Made by a program: the position numbers and the translations under genes. Positions 9,029 to 19,667 of a DNA stretch of 39,416 nucleotides are shown here, one piece after another. Below the pieces are notes generated by a model. It was not told the DNA's origin and searched no databases. It was given only the letters and a program-made list of their open reading frames with translations. This stretch comes from Devosia sp. (GTDB lineage: Bacteria; Pseudomonadota; Alphaproteobacteria; Rhizobiales; Devosiaceae): the NCBI GenBank assembly GCA_015657675.1, contig JACDQI010000209.1:1-39416 (forward strand), in the 5' to 3' direction. The number at the start of each line of letters is the position of its first letter. The first letter of the stretch is position 1.

Positions 9029-10471
9029 GTGCCGTTCGTACTGGCAGAATTGCTCAAAGGAACGGGGGCCAGAAAGGTCCCCTCGCTGACGGTGGCCGGC
9101 GTGCATGCCGACAGCCGCGAAATCGGTGCTGGCGAGGTCTTTTTCGCCATATCGGGCACCAATGTCCATGGCGATGCCTATGCGCCTCAGGCGCGCGAGC
9201 GCGGTGCCGTGGCAATGGTCACGGACCGGGCGCCGAAGACCGATCCCGGCATTCCCGTGGTGCTCGTCAAGGATGTGCGGACCGCCTATGCCAATGCCGC
9301 GGCGCGCCAGTTTGCGTCCATTCCAGCGACTGAAGTCGCGGTGACCGGTACGAACGGCAAGTCGTCGATCGTTTCCTACGTGCGCCAGATCTGGACCTAT
9401 TGCGGCATCAAGAGCGCCAGCATGGGGGACCATCGGCATCGACGACGCCGAGGGGTCGAGCCGGCCGAACTCACGACCGCGGATCCCCTGACGCTGCACC
9501 GCAACCTCGCCGACCTCAAGTCGCGCGGTGTCGATCACGTCGCCATGGAAGCCTCGAGCCAGGGCCTCGACCAGCGCCGACTGGACGGCCTGCGATTTAA
9601 TGCCGTTGCCTTCAGCAACCTCAGCCGCGACCATCTCGACTACCATATCGACATGGAGACCTATCGCGAGGCCAAGCTGCGGCTCTTCCGCGACCTGCTT
9701 GCCGATGGTGGCGCGGCCGTGGTCAATGCTGATGACGAAGAGCACATGCCCTTCCTATTTGCCGCACTCGACCGTGGGGCGACCTTGCTGACGATCGGCA
9801 AGGAAGGGGCATTCTTCGAGATTGGCGACGTCGTCAACGAAGGCTATGGGCAGCGCGTCACCGGCCGCATGGTCGGTGAGCCTGTAAGCTTTCACCTGCC
9901 GCTGACCGGCGCCTTCCAGGTCAGCAACGCCGTCATGGCGCTGGCGCTGGCCATTACGACCGGCGCACCGCCCGAAAAGGCGGTCGAGGCGCTGGAAACG
10001 CTCAAGGGCGCCAAGGGCCGCATGGAGCTGGTCGGCGAGCACAATGGTGCGGCGATTTTCGTCGACTACTCGCACAAGCCCGCTGCGTTGGAGTCAGCGC
10101 TCACGTCGCTCCGCCCATTCGCCAAAAAGAAGCTGCATGTGGTGTTCGGCGCCGGCGGCGACCGCGACCGCGGCAAACGCCCGCTGATGGGCGAGGTTGC
10201 GCAGCGGCTGGCCGATGTGGTCATCGTCACTGACGACAATCCACGCACCGAAGATCCAAAGCTGATCCGCACCCAGATCATAGCCGAGGCCCCCAAGGCC
10301 AAAGAGATTCCGGATCGGCGCAAGGCCATCGAGACCGCGATCGGCCAACTCAAGCCGGGTGATGCACTGCTGATTGCAGGCAAGGGCCATGAGGATTATC
10401 AGATCATCGGAACCACCAAACACCATTTCTCCGACCACGAGGTGGTCCGGGAGATTCTAAAAGGGATGTAG
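9029..10471 (+). CDS. murE: UDP-N-acetylmuramoyl-tripeptide synthetase MurE (contains an out-of-frame internal segment)
   Basis: VTGTNGKSS P-loop, MEASSQGLDQRRLDG, SRDHLDYH, VVFGAGGDRDRGKRPLMG, VTDDNPRTEDP; residues after ASMG read DHRHRRRRGVEP instead of the conserved GTxG continuation. GTG start at 9029 preceded by AGAAGGA. Confidence 0.92.
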   Translation: MPFVLAELLKGTGARKVPSLTVAGVHADSREIGAGEVFFAISGTNVHGDAYAPQARERGAVAMVTDRAPKTDPGIPVVLVKDVRTAYANAAARQFASIPATEVAVTGTNGKSSIVSYVRQIWTYCGIKSASMGDHRHRRRRGVEPAELTTADPLTLHRNLADLKSRGVDHVAMEASSQGLDQRRLDGLRFNAVAFSNLSRDHLDYHIDMETYREAKLRLFRDLLADGGAAVVNADDEEHMPFLFAALDRGATLLTIGKEGAFFEIGDVVNEGYGQRVTGRMVGEPVSFHLPLTGAFQVSNAVMALALAITTGAPPEKAVEALETLKGAKGRMELVGEHNGAAIFVDYSHKPAALESALTSLRPFAKKKLHVVFGAGGDRDRGKRPLMGEVAQRLADVVIVTDDNPRTEDPKLIRTQIIAEAPKAKEIPDRRKAIETAIGQLKPGDALLIAGKGHEDYQIIGTTKHHFSDHEVVREILKGM

Positions 10472-10477
10472 CCGCGC

Positions 10478-11875
10478 ATGAGACCACTCTGGACCGTCGC
10501 CGAGGTTGTTGCAGCCACCGGCGGACGGCCGGAAGGTCTGCTCGAAGGTCCGATCGGCTCGATTTCGATCGACTCGCGGGATATTCAGCCCGACGCTCTC
10601 TTCGTCGCCATCAAGGGCGACACGCACGATGGCCACGATTTTGTCGGCAAGGCACTGGAGCAGGGCGCCGCTGCGGCGCTGGTTTCCGAGGCCTTCCACG
10701 CCCGTAATGGTGGCAGCAAGCTCATTGTCGTTGCTGATCCGCTGGCGGCACTGACCAAGCTTGCTGTGGCCGCGCGGGCGCGCAGCCAGGCGCAGATCGT
10801 GGCTGTCACCGGCAGCGCCGGCAAGACCACCACCAAGGAGGCGATGCGGACCGTTTTAGCGGCGGTTGGCGAGACGCATGCCTCGGTCAAAAGCTTCAAC
10901 AACCACTGGGGCGTTCCCCTGACGCTGGCGCGGCTGCCGCGCGAGGCACGCTTCGGCGTCTTCGAGATCGGCATGAACCACGCCGGTGAGATCACTCCGC
11001 TGGTCAAACTGGTGCGGCCGCATATCTCGGTGATCACCACCGTCGCGGCTGCGCATCTCGAGTTCTTCGCATCGGTGGCCGATATTGCCGTGGCCAAGGC
11101 AGAGATCTTTCTCGGGCTCGAGCCCGGCGGTACGGCGGTGCTCAACGGCGACCACGAATATCTTCACATTCTCTTCGGCCGCGCCCGGGAGGCGGGCGTG
11201 TCGCGCATCGTCACCTATGGCTTCGACGAGAGCTGCGACTGGCGCATCACCGGCTATGAGGCGCGCGGTGGGCGGACGCATCTCTCGGTGGTACACGACG
11301 GGCAGGTGCACGAACTGAGCTTGCAGGTGCAGGGCAGGCACATGGCTGCCAACGCCGTGGCGGCCCTCGCTGCCGCCAGCCTTGCGGGAGAGGGTCCGTC
11401 GACGGCTGCTGCTGCACTGGCTGGGTTCGGCGCGCCGGAGGGCCGTGGGGAGAGCGCACGGCTCGGACCCGCGGATCGGCCACTGCTGCTGGTCGACGAA
11501 AGCTATAACGCAAATGTGGCTTCGATGACGGCAGCGCTTGACGTCTTTGCCGGTGTTTCTGCACCTGGGGGGCGAAAAGTGTTGGTGCTGGGCGACATGC
11601 TGGAGCTTGGGCCGCTTGGTCCGGAACTTCACGCATCGCTCAAGGATGCCGTGCTAAAATCCGGGGCAGACAGGATCTATCTCGTCGGTCGGGCGATCGA
11701 TGCACTGGGCAAAGCGCTGGGCGAAGGGTTCGTCACGGCTCAGGCCGCCAGTATCGACGAGATTGCCGAAGCCATTCTTTCCAGCCTTGCGCATGGCGAT
11801 GCTGTTATGGTCAAAGGGTCCAATGGCGTGCGCCTGTCGAGCCTCGTGAAGCTGATCCGCGAGCGTTTCGCCTGA
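10478..11875 (+). CDS. murF: UDP-N-acetylmuramoyl-tripeptide--D-alanyl-D-alanine ligase
   Basis: VTGSAGKTTTKE, SFNNHWGVPLTLARLP, EIGMNHAGEI, LVDESYNANVASM, LGDMLELG. Confidence 0.96.
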   Translation: MRPLWTVAEVVAATGGRPEGLLEGPIGSISIDSRDIQPDALFVAIKGDTHDGHDFVGKALEQGAAAALVSEAFHARNGGSKLIVVADPLAALTKLAVAARARSQAQIVAVTGSAGKTTTKEAMRTVLAAVGETHASVKSFNNHWGVPLTLARLPREARFGVFEIGMNHAGEITPLVKLVRPHISVITTVAAAHLEFFASVADIAVAKAEIFLGLEPGGTAVLNGDHEYLHILFGRAREAGVSRIVTYGFDESCDWRITGYEARGGRTHLSVVHDGQVHELSLQVQGRHMAANAVAALAAASLAGEGPSTAAAALAGFGAPEGRGESARLGPADRPLLLVDESYNANVASMTAALDVFAGVSAPGGRKVLVLGDMLELGPLGPELHASLKDAVLKSGADRIYLVGRAIDALGKALGEGFVTAQAASIDEIAEAILSSLAHGDAVMVKGSNGVRLSSLVKLIRERFA

Positions 11876-11904
11876 GCTGCCGCTGCGTCGGGGAAGCGTA
11901 GGAC

Positions 11905-12990
11905 ATGCTGTATTTTCTGGGGCAGTTGGGCGAGAGTCTCGCCGCCTTCAACGTCTTCCGGTACATCACCTTCAGAACCGCAGGCGCCGTGGTGACGGCG
12001 CTGTTCTTCGTGTTCCTGTTCGGGCCCGGCATGATCGCGTCCCTGCGCATCCGCCAGGGCAAGGGTCAACCGATCCGCGAAGATGGTCCGCAGTCGCACC
12101 TGCTGACCAAGAAGGGCACACCCACCATGGGCGGGCTGATGATCCTTTCCGGCGCCGTGATCTCGACGCTGCTCTGGTCCAACCTTTCCAACGGCTATGT
12201 CTGGTGCGTGCTGTTCGTCACCATCGGCTTTGGCGCGATCGGCTTTTATGACGACTATCTCAAGGTCAAGCGCATGTCGCATAACGGCTTTTCGGGCCGC
12301 CAGCGGCTGCTGCTGGAAGCCCTGATTGCTATCATTGCCTGCTATGTCATCTCCATTCTGGGCGAGCCGGGCTCGTCGACCTCGCTGTTCTTCCCGTTCG
12401 TAAAGGGGCTCGCGGTCAACCTGGGCTGGTTCTTCCTGCTGTTTGGCGGCTTTGTGATCGTGGCCGCGGGCAACTCGGTGAACCTCACGGATGGCCTTGA
12501 TGGCCTCGCCATCGTGCCCGTGATGGTGGCGGCGGCCTGTTTCGGGCTGATCGCCTATCTCGTCGGCTCCGTGACTTTTTCGGACTACCTGCTGATCAAC
12601 AACGTGCCGGGAACGGCGGAGCTTTCGGTCGTCTGTGGGGCCCTGATCGGCGCCGGCCTCGGTTTTTTGTGGTTCAACGCGCCGCCGGCGCAGATCTTTA
12701 TGGGCGATACCGGCTCGCTCGCGCTGGGCGGCGCACTGGGCACCATCGCGGTCGCCACCAAGCACGAGATCGTGCTCGCCATCATCGGCGGCCTCTTCGT
12801 GCTCGAAGCGGTTTCGGTGATCGTGCAGGTCGCCTCGTTCAAGCTTACGGGCAAGCGGGTATTCCGCATGGCGCCGATTCACCACCATTTCGAGCATCTG
12901 GGCTGGACCGAGAGCCAAGTGGTGATCCGGTTCTGGATCATCTCCTTCGTCCTGGCCCTGATCGGGCTGAGCTCCCTCAAGCTGCGCTAG
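11905..12990 (+). CDS. mraY: Phospho-N-acetylmuramoyl-pentapeptide-transferase
   Basis: [44 protein letters not shown]. Confidence 0.97.
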   Translation: MLYFLGQLGESLAAFNVFRYITFRTAGAVVTALFFVFLFGPGMIASLRIRQGKGQPIREDGPQSHLLTKKGTPTMGGLMILSGAVISTLLWSNLSNGYVWCVLFVTIGFGAIGFYDDYLKVKRMSHNGFSGRQRLLLEALIAIIACYVISILGEPGSSTSLFFPFVKGLAVNLGWFFLLFGGFVIVAAGNSVNLTDGLDGLAIVPVMVAAACFGLIAYLVGSVTFSDYLLINNVPGTAELSVVCGALIGAGLGFLWFNAPPAQIFMGDTGSLALGGALGTIAVATKHEIVLAIIGGLFVLEAVSVIVQVASFKLTGKRVFRMAPIHHHFEHLGWTESQVVIRFWIISFVLALIGLSSLKLR

Positions 12991-13012
12991 ATTCGCAAAA
13001 CGCGAAACCGGT

Positions 13013-13035
13013 CGGACTTTGGTAACCAAAGTCCG
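13013..13035. repeat. 23-nt near-perfect palindrome in the mraY-ftsW intergenic gap
   Basis: CGGACTTTGGT-A-ACCAAAGTCCG, 11-bp arms around a central A; a weaker TTCGC-AAAAC-GCGAA hairpin lies at 12992-13006. Confidence 0.8.
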
Positions 13036-13091
13036 TCTAGAGTGCGTGCAAGTAGAGTTATCGGGAGCCGCCGGGCAGGGCGGGTCAGTTC

Positions 13092-14252
13092 ATGTTTTCA
13101 CGGGATCGCAAGACACCCATCGCCGAGTGGTGGTGGACGATCGACAAGCAATTGCTGTCGGCTTTGATCCTCCTGCTCGTTGTGGGGGTCGTCCTCAGTT
13201 TCGCCGCCAGCCCGCCGGTGGCCGAACGGCTCGGGCTCGATGCCTGGCACTTCGTGGTGCGCCACGCCATGTTCTCGCTGATTGCCCTGGGCGTGCTGGT
13301 CGCCACTTCGATGCTTCCGCATCGCAGTGCGCGCATTTTCGCCATTATGGTGCTCGCTGTCAGCATTGTCCTGCTCTGGCTCACGCTGAAGTTCGGCGTC
13401 GAGGTCAAGGGTGCCAAGCGCTGGATTTCGGCCTTTGGTCAAACCATTCAGCCCTCGGAGTTCGTCAAACCGGCCTTTGCGGTGATCGGGGCCTGGCTCT
13501 TTTCTGAAAGCATGAAGCAGAAGGGCATGCCGGCCCGCACGCTGGCGACGCTCATCATGCTTGCGATTGTCGGCGGGCTGCTGCTGCAGCCCGATATCGG
13601 ACAGACGGCTCTTGTCCTTGCTACCTGGGCCGCGCTGCTGTTCCTGTCCGGCATTTCCTGGTTTGTCATCGGCGGGCTCGGGGTGGCTGCAGTCGGGCTC
13701 TTGTTCGGCGCTTATGCGTTCTTCCCGCATTTTGCCAAGCGCATCGACAGCTTCATGAACCCCGAGGAAGGCAACACCTATCAGGTCGACAAAGCGCTCT
13801 CTTCGCTGCTGGAAGGCGGCTGGTTCGGCCGTGGACCGGGTGAATCGCTGGCCAAGAAGGTCATTCCGGACGCCCATGCCGACTACGTGTTTTCCGCGGC
13901 GGCCGGCGAGTTCGGCATTCTTTTCTCGCTTTGCCTGGTCGCGCTCATCACCTTCATCGTCGTCCGGGCGCTTAATGGGGCGCAACGGCAGGCGAGCCTG
14001 TTTGCGCGGCTGGCGGCCTCGACTCTGGCTATTCAGTTCGGGTTACAGTGCAGCATTAACCTGGCGGTGAATCTCAACCTGATCCCGCCAAAAGGCATGA
14101 CGCTGCCTTTCGTCTCCTACGGTGGTACCTCGATGATCGCCATTGCCTTCGGCATGGGCTTGATGCTGGCGCTGACGCGTAAGCGGCCGGAGGAACGCAT
14201 GGTCTCCGGCCTGCCGCTCTATCGCGTCTCGGCTATCGCACCCGCCGAATGA
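13092..14252 (+). CDS. ftsW: Peptidoglycan glycosyltransferase FtsW (SEDS family)
   Basis: Polytopic SEDS protein; QPSEFVKPAF, NPEEGNTYQVDKAL, PDAHADYVFSAAAGEFG, GMTLPFVSYGGTSM. Confidence 0.96.
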   Translation: MFSRDRKTPIAEWWWTIDKQLLSALILLLVVGVVLSFAASPPVAERLGLDAWHFVVRHAMFSLIALGVLVATSMLPHRSARIFAIMVLAVSIVLLWLTLKFGVEVKGAKRWISAFGQTIQPSEFVKPAFAVIGAWLFSESMKQKGMPARTLATLIMLAIVGGLLLQPDIGQTALVLATWAALLFLSGISWFVIGGLGVAAVGLLFGAYAFFPHFAKRIDSFMNPEEGNTYQVDKALSSLLEGGWFGRGPGESLAKKVIPDAHADYVFSAAAGEFGILFSLCLVALITFIVVRALNGAQRQASLFARLAASTLAIQFGLQCSINLAVNLNLIPPKGMTLPFVSYGGTSMIAIAFGMGLMLALTRKRPEERMVSGLPLYRVSAIAPAE

Positions 14253-15343
14253 GCACTTTTGTTCTCATGGCAGGCGGCACGGGAGGTCATCTCTTCCCGG
14301 CCATGTCCCTGGCGCAGGAGCTGCGGCGGCGCGGCCACATCATTCACTTGATGACCGATCATCGGGTCGAAAGCTATGGCGGCGATTTTCCTGCGCGCAG
14401 CATTGAGATCGTGCCCTCGGCAACGCCGTCAGGTCGCAATCCCGTGCAGTTCACTCTGGCGGGCTTCAAGATCCTGGGCGGCATCGGGGTCGCCCTATCG
14501 AAACTTCGCTCGCTGCGTCCCGATGGCGTCATCGGTTTTGGCGGCTATCCAACGTTTCCGCCCTTTCTGGCCGCTCGGCTGCTCGGCATTCCTGGCATGC
14601 TGCACGAGCAGAATGCCGTTATGGGCCGCGCCAATCGCGCGCTGGGCCGGTTCGCGCAGGTTCTGGCGCTGAGTTACGAGAATACCCGCTTTGCCGACAC
14701 GCTTGCCGCCCGCAAGCAACTGACCGGCAATCCTGTTCGGGACAAGGTCCGGGCGCTTGCCGGCACGCCCTATCCGGCGCTCGATGACACTGGTCCGCTG
14801 CGCCTCGTGGTCGTTGCCGGCAGTCAGGGTGCGCGGGCTTTCTCCGACATCATCCCGGACGCCATCGGCCTTCTGCCTGAGCCGATGCGCAAACGGCTGC
14901 AGATCGCCCAGCAATGCCGGGCCGAGGATCTCGATCGGGTGGCCGAGACCTACCGCAAGCTCAAGATCAATGTCGAACTCGCGACCTTCTTCAACGATCT
15001 ACCGGAACGCGCCGCGCGGGCGCATCTGATGATCTGTCGATCTGGCGCCTCGACCATTGCCGACGCCTGCGTTATCGGTCGGCCGATGATTCTCGTGCCG
15101 CTGCCGGGCTCGCTCGATGCGGACCAGAAGAACAATGCACTCGTGGTCGATGCAGCCGGTGGCGGCTGGATCGCCGAACAGGCCACGCTTTCGCCACCTT
15201 CGCTTGCGACTCGCCTGAGCTCACTTTTCGGTGAGCCGGAGACGCTGCGAACTGCCGCAGCCGCGGCCAAATCGCTCGGGCAGCCGAACGCGGTTGAAAA
15301 GCTCGCCGACGCGGCAGAACGCCTCGTCGTCAGGGGGAAATGA
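14249..15343 (+). CDS. murG: UDP-GlcNAc:undecaprenyl-pyrophosphoryl-MurNAc-pentapeptide GlcNAc transferase
   Basis: [60 protein letters not shown] overlap with ftsW. Confidence 0.97.
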   Translation: MSTFVLMAGGTGGHLFPAMSLAQELRRRGHIIHLMTDHRVESYGGDFPARSIEIVPSATPSGRNPVQFTLAGFKILGGIGVALSKLRSLRPDGVIGFGGYPTFPPFLAARLLGIPGMLHEQNAVMGRANRALGRFAQVLALSYENTRFADTLAARKQLTGNPVRDKVRALAGTPYPALDDTGPLRLVVVAGSQGARAFSDIIPDAIGLLPEPMRKRLQIAQQCRAEDLDRVAETYRKLKINVELATFFNDLPERAARAHLMICRSGASTIADACVIGRPMILVPLPGSLDADQKNNALVVDAAGGGWIAEQATLSPPSLATRLSSLFGEPETLRTAAAAAKSLGQPNAVEKLADAAERLVVRGK

Positions 15344-15347
15344 AAAT

Positions 15348-16775
15348 ATGAAAATGCCGCGCAATATCGGTCCGGTGCACTTTGTCGGCATCGGGGGCAT
15401 CGGGATGAGCGGCATTGCCGAAATCCTGCACAACCAGGGCTATGTCGTCCGCGGGTCGGACAGCGCCGAAAACCCTAATGTGCAGCGCCTGCGCAAGATG
15501 GGCATCGAGGTCCAGATCGGCCAGAGCGCCGACAACCTCAAGGACGCCGCTGTCGTCGTCATCTCCTCGGCCATCAAGAAGGGCAATCCAGAACTGGCTG
15601 CGGCTCGTGCGCGCGGCCTGCCAGTGGTCCGCCGGGCCGAGATGCTGGCCGAGATCATGCGGTTCAAGAACGCCATTGCCATCGGCGGCACGCACGGCAA
15701 GACCACGACGACCACGCTGGTCGCCACGCTGCTCGATGCCGGCAACATGGACCCGACCGTCATCAACGGCGGCATCATCAATGCCTACGGCACCAATGCT
15801 CGACTGGGCGGCGGCGAGTGGATGGTGGTGGAAGCCGACGAGTCTGACGGCACTTTCGTCAAGCTCCCCGCCGACGTGGTGATCGTTACCAATGTCGATC
15901 CCGAGCATCTCGACCACTATCACGACTTCGACCACGTCAAGCAGGCGTTCCTCAACTTCGTCGAAAACGTGCCGTTCTACGGCTTTGCCGTGATGTGCCT
16001 CGACCATCCGGAAGTGCAGGCACTGGTCGGGCAGATCCGCGATCGCCGCGTCATCACCTATGGCCGCAACCCGCAGGCTGACGTTCGTCTGGTCGATCTT
16101 GAAAGCCGCGACAACGGCGTGCAGCACTTTGCCGTCGAGATCCGTGATCGTATCCGGCAGACGCATTTGCGTATCGAGGGCCTCGAATTGCCGATGCCGG
16201 GCGAGCACAATGCGCTTAATGCGACCGCCGCCATTGCCGTTGCCGACCAGCTCAAGGTGCCGGCCGAAGCCATCCGCAAGGGGCTCAAGAACTTCTCGGG
16301 CGTCAAACGCCGCTTCACTCGTACCGGGACGGTTGGTGGCATCACGGTCATCGACGACTATGGTCACCATCCCGTCGAGATCGCCTCGGTGCTCAAGGCC
16401 GCGCGGCAATCGACCAAGCGCGACGTCATCGCCGTCGTGCAGCCACACCGCTACTCGCGCCTCAACGACCTCTTCGACGACTTTGCGGCCTGCTTCAACG
16501 ACGCCGATACAGTGATTGTGGCGCCGGTCTATGCGGCGGGCGAAGCGCCGATTGAAGGCGTAACGCACGAGGAACTGGTCACGCGCATCCGCGCCCGCGG
16601 CCACCGCGACGCGCGCGTCATTGATCGTGCCGAAGCGCTGGCGCCGCTGATCGCCAGCCGTGCCGCCAGCGGCGACTATGTCGTCTGCCTCGGGGCAGGG
16701 AACATTACCCAGTGGGCCGCGGCCCTGCCGGGCGAACTGGGCACGTTGCTCGGCGTGGAGCCGGAACTGCCATGA
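15348..16775 (+). CDS. murC: UDP-N-acetylmuramate--L-alanine ligase
   Basis: [55 protein letters not shown]. Confidence 0.97.
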   Translation: MKMPRNIGPVHFVGIGGIGMSGIAEILHNQGYVVRGSDSAENPNVQRLRKMGIEVQIGQSADNLKDAAVVVISSAIKKGNPELAAARARGLPVVRRAEMLAEIMRFKNAIAIGGTHGKTTTTTLVATLLDAGNMDPTVINGGIINAYGTNARLGGGEWMVVEADESDGTFVKLPADVVIVTNVDPEHLDHYHDFDHVKQAFLNFVENVPFYGFAVMCLDHPEVQALVGQIRDRRVITYGRNPQADVRLVDLESRDNGVQHFAVEIRDRIRQTHLRIEGLELPMPGEHNALNATAAIAVADQLKVPAEAIRKGLKNFSGVKRRFTRTGTVGGITVIDDYGHHPVEIASVLKAARQSTKRDVIAVVQPHRYSRLNDLFDDFAACFNDADTVIVAPVYAAGEAPIEGVTHEELVTRIRARGHRDARVIDRAEALAPLIASRAASGDYVVCLGAGNITQWAAALPGELGTLLGVEPELP

Positions 16776-17761
16776 GCGATCCCGTGCTCTGGCCTGATCT
16801 GCTGCCCGGTTTCCAGCCCTGGATCGCTGAAGTCCGCGGCAAGCTGGTGCCGAACCAGCTTCTCAGCGAAGTGACCTGGTTTCGGGTCGGCGGCCCGGCG
16901 CAGCTGTTCTTCCAGCCGGCGGACGAAGCCGATCTGGCGTTTTTCCTCAAGCACCTGCCGCGCGAAATTCGCGTCACCACCATCGGCCTCGGCTCGAATC
17001 TCTTGATCCGAGATGGCGGCCTCGACGGGGTGGTGATCCGCCTCTCGGCCAAGGGTTTTGGTGGCATCGACGTGCTGGACGATCACCGCATTCGCGTCGG
17101 CACGGCGTTGCCGGACGTCAAGGTGGCGACGGCGGCGGCCGAAGCGGGGATCGACGGGCTCACCTTTTATCGCGGTATTCCCGGCGGCATCGGGGGTGCG
17201 CTTTACATGAATGCCGGCTGCTACGGCACCGAGACGCGCGACCGCATGGTCGAGCTCCGCGCTGTCACCCGCGAAGGGGAGATCGTCACCCTCAGCAATG
17301 CTGACATGGGCTACCTCTACCGCAAGTCCAACGGGCCGCGCGGCGCCGTCTATACCTCGGCGGTCTACCAGGGCTTTGCGGGGGATCCGGCCGACATCCT
17401 CGAACGCATGCGGCAGATCACCGAAAAACGCGAGGCCAGTCAGCCGACGCGCGCCAAGACCGGTGGCTCGACCTTCAAGAACCCCGAGGGCCATTCGAGC
17501 TGGAAGCTGATCGACGAGGCGGGCTGTCGCGGTCTGATCGTCGGCGGCGCGCAGATGAGTGAGCTGCACGCCAACTTCCTCCTCAACATCAATGATGCGA
17601 CGGCGTTTGATATCGAGACGCTGGGTGAAACGGTGCGCAACCGGGTGCGGGCCAAGTCGGGCATCGAGCTCAAGTGGGAAATCCGGCGCATGGGTCATTT
17701 CCTGCCGGGTCGGGAAGTTCGGGAATTCATGGACGGCGACGTCTTTACGGGAGCTGTCTGA
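16772..17761 (+). CDS. murB: UDP-N-acetylenolpyruvoylglucosamine reductase
   Basis: [61 protein letters not shown]. Confidence 0.96.
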   Translation: MSDPVLWPDLLPGFQPWIAEVRGKLVPNQLLSEVTWFRVGGPAQLFFQPADEADLAFFLKHLPREIRVTTIGLGSNLLIRDGGLDGVVIRLSAKGFGGIDVLDDHRIRVGTALPDVKVATAAAEAGIDGLTFYRGIPGGIGGALYMNAGCYGTETRDRMVELRAVTREGEIVTLSNADMGYLYRKSNGPRGAVYTSAVYQGFAGDPADILERMRQITEKREASQPTRAKTGGSTFKNPEGHSSWKLIDEAGCRGLIVGGAQMSELHANFLLNINDATAFDIETLGETVRNRVRAKSGIELKWEIRRMGHFLPGREVREFMDGDVFTGAV

Positions 17762-18681
17762 TGAGCAAGCACGTCGCTGTCCTGATGGGCGGCTGGTCAA
17801 ACGAGCGGCCTGTATCGCTGAAATCTGGCCGGGAATGCTCGGATGCGCTGCAGCGCGCCGGCTATCGGGTCACTGACATCGACGTGGGTCGCGACATCGC
17901 CACCGTGCTGATGGAGCTCAAGCCGGACGTTGTCTTCAATGCTCTCCACGGCCCGTTCGGCGAGAGCGGCATGATCCAGGGCCTGCTCGAACTGCTGCAA
18001 CTGCCCTACACGCATTCGGGCGTGCTGGCTTCGGCGCTCGCCATGGACAAGCACCAGGCCAAGATCGTGCTCAAGGCCGCCGGCATTCCGGTCACCGATC
18101 ACCTGATCATGCACCGCGCCGATGTCGCCAAGGCGCATGCGATGCCGCCGCCTTATGTGATCAAGCCGATCGCCGATGGCTCGAGCTTTGGCGTCTTCAT
18201 CGTCAAGGGCGATCATGCGCATCCGCCGCAGGAGATCCTGCGCGAGGATTGGAACTCGGGTGATGAGGTGATGGTCGAGCGCTACATCCCGGGTCGCGAG
18301 CTCACCTGCGCGGTGATGGGCGACGTCGCTTTGGGCGTCACCGAGATCGTTACCGACCTGCAGTTCTACAATTATGAGGCAAAATACGCCAAAGGTGGCT
18401 CGCACCACCTAATTCCGGCGCCGCTGCAACCGAATATTTACGATAAAGTGCAGAAACTGTCGCTCAAGGCGCATGCTGCGCTTGGGTGCCGAGGCGTATC
18501 GCGGACGGATTTCCGCTTCAACGACAAGGCCGGGCCGGACGGGGAGCTCGTCTGTCTCGAGGTCAACACCCAGCCAGGCATGACTGAGACGTCGTTGGTT
18601 CCCGAACAGGCCAAGTTTGCTGGCCACTCATTCGAGGAGCTGGTCTCCTGGATGGTGGAGGATGCGAGTTGCAACAGGTAG
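17761..18681 (+). CDS. ddl: D-alanine--D-alanine ligase
   Basis: [62 protein letters not shown]. Confidence 0.96.
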   Translation: MSKHVAVLMGGWSNERPVSLKSGRECSDALQRAGYRVTDIDVGRDIATVLMELKPDVVFNALHGPFGESGMIQGLLELLQLPYTHSGVLASALAMDKHQAKIVLKAAGIPVTDHLIMHRADVAKAHAMPPPYVIKPIADGSSFGVFIVKGDHAHPPQEILREDWNSGDEVMVERYIPGRELTCAVMGDVALGVTEIVTDLQFYNYEAKYAKGGSHHLIPAPLQPNIYDKVQKLSLKAHAALGCRGVSRTDFRFNDKAGPDGELVCLEVNTQPGMTETSLVPEQAKFAGHSFEELVSWMVEDASCNR

Positions 18682-19667
18682 GGGCGAGACAGTTTGCCGA
18701 TGCCCAGGCCGTGCCGCTGTCGAGCCTTGCGTCCGCGCCCCCTGAGCTCCCCGCCCTGCGCCAGCCCAACAGCCTGTCGGTCAGCCGCCGGGCGCTGATC
18801 ACGCTCAACCACGCCTGGGTGCTGCACCGGCGTGTCTTCATCCGCGTTGCCGGCGCCCTGCTGGCGCTGGTGTTTATTGTTGGCCTCTACCAGGCGCGCG
18901 AGCCGCTGGCCAAGGTCGGCACGAACCTCGTCAACATGGTGCAGGGCGAGTTCGCTGCCGCTGGGTTCGGCATTGATGCAATCAAGATTTCCGGCCAGAC
19001 CCTCAGCCAGGACGAGCACATCATTGCCCTCCTGATGATGAGCGGCGGGTCCTCGACACTCGACTTCGATGCCCAGAAGGCGAGAAACCTGCTGCGCTGG
19101 ATGCAGGCGGTCCAGAGCGCCACGGTCCGCAAGATCTACCCCGGTGAAGTTGTCGTCGACATCGTCGAAAAGACGCCGGTCGTGCGGTGGCGCGTTGGCA
19201 CCACGACCTGGCTCGTCGATGAGTCCGGTCAGCGGATCGGCACCGATCCCGCGACCGCCTATACCGACCTGCCGCTTGTGGTCGGGGAGGGCGCTGCGGA
19301 CGACGCCATCATCATGACTCGTATGCTGGACCGACATCCGCTGCTCAAGAATGACCTTGCGGCGCTTTCGCGCATCGGCGACCGACGCTGGGACCTGATC
19401 TACTTTACCGGCCTGCGTGTGCAACTGCCCGAACAGGGTGTCGCCCAGGCGCTTGACCACCTTGAGGTCTATCAGCGGGATTCCAAACTGCTCGATCGCG
19501 ATGTGACGCTGGTCGATCTCCGGGTTCCTGGCCTGGTTGCGCTCAAACCCGGTCCACTAGCTGCCGAACAACTCGCCGAGGCCGCCAAGCCCGGCAAGCC
19601 CAAAAAGCCGACCGTCAAGGTCGACCCTGCAACGCCTGCTGAAAAGCCGGCAGAGAAGGTCCAGTGA
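18669..19667 (+). CDS. ftsQ: Cell division protein FtsQ
   Basis: Single N-terminal TM plus POTRA-like region ([18 protein letters not shown]), between ddl and ftsA; overlaps the ddl 3' end (TTG start). Confidence 0.9.
   Translation: MQQVGARQFADAQAVPLSSLASAPPELPALRQPNSLSVSRRALITLNHAWVLHRRVFIRVAGALLALVFIVGLYQAREPLAKVGTNLVNMVQGEFAAAGFGIDAIKISGQTLSQDEHIIALLMMSGGSSTLDFDAQKARNLLRWMQAVQSATVRKIYPGEVVVDIVEKTPVVRWRVGTTTWLVDESGQRIGTDPATAYTDLPLVVGEGAADDAIIMTRMLDRHPLLKNDLAALSRIGDRRWDLIYFTGLRVQLPEQGVAQALDHLEVYQRDSKLLDRDVTLVDLRVPGLVALKPGPLAAEQLAEAAKPGKPKKPTVKVDPATPAEKPAEKVQ

Noticed and set aside
11740-13029. 429-aa minus-strand ORF opposite mraY
   Set aside because: His/Asp/Arg-rich antisense translation; mraY on the plus strand is clear
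13019-13507. 162-aa ORF spanning the mraY-ftsW gap; considered as a degraded murD
   Set aside because: It is an alternative frame of ftsW with no MurD P-loop or ligase motif
15330-16604. 424-aa minus-strand ORF opposite murC
   Set aside because: Antisense shadow ORF, no recognisable domain
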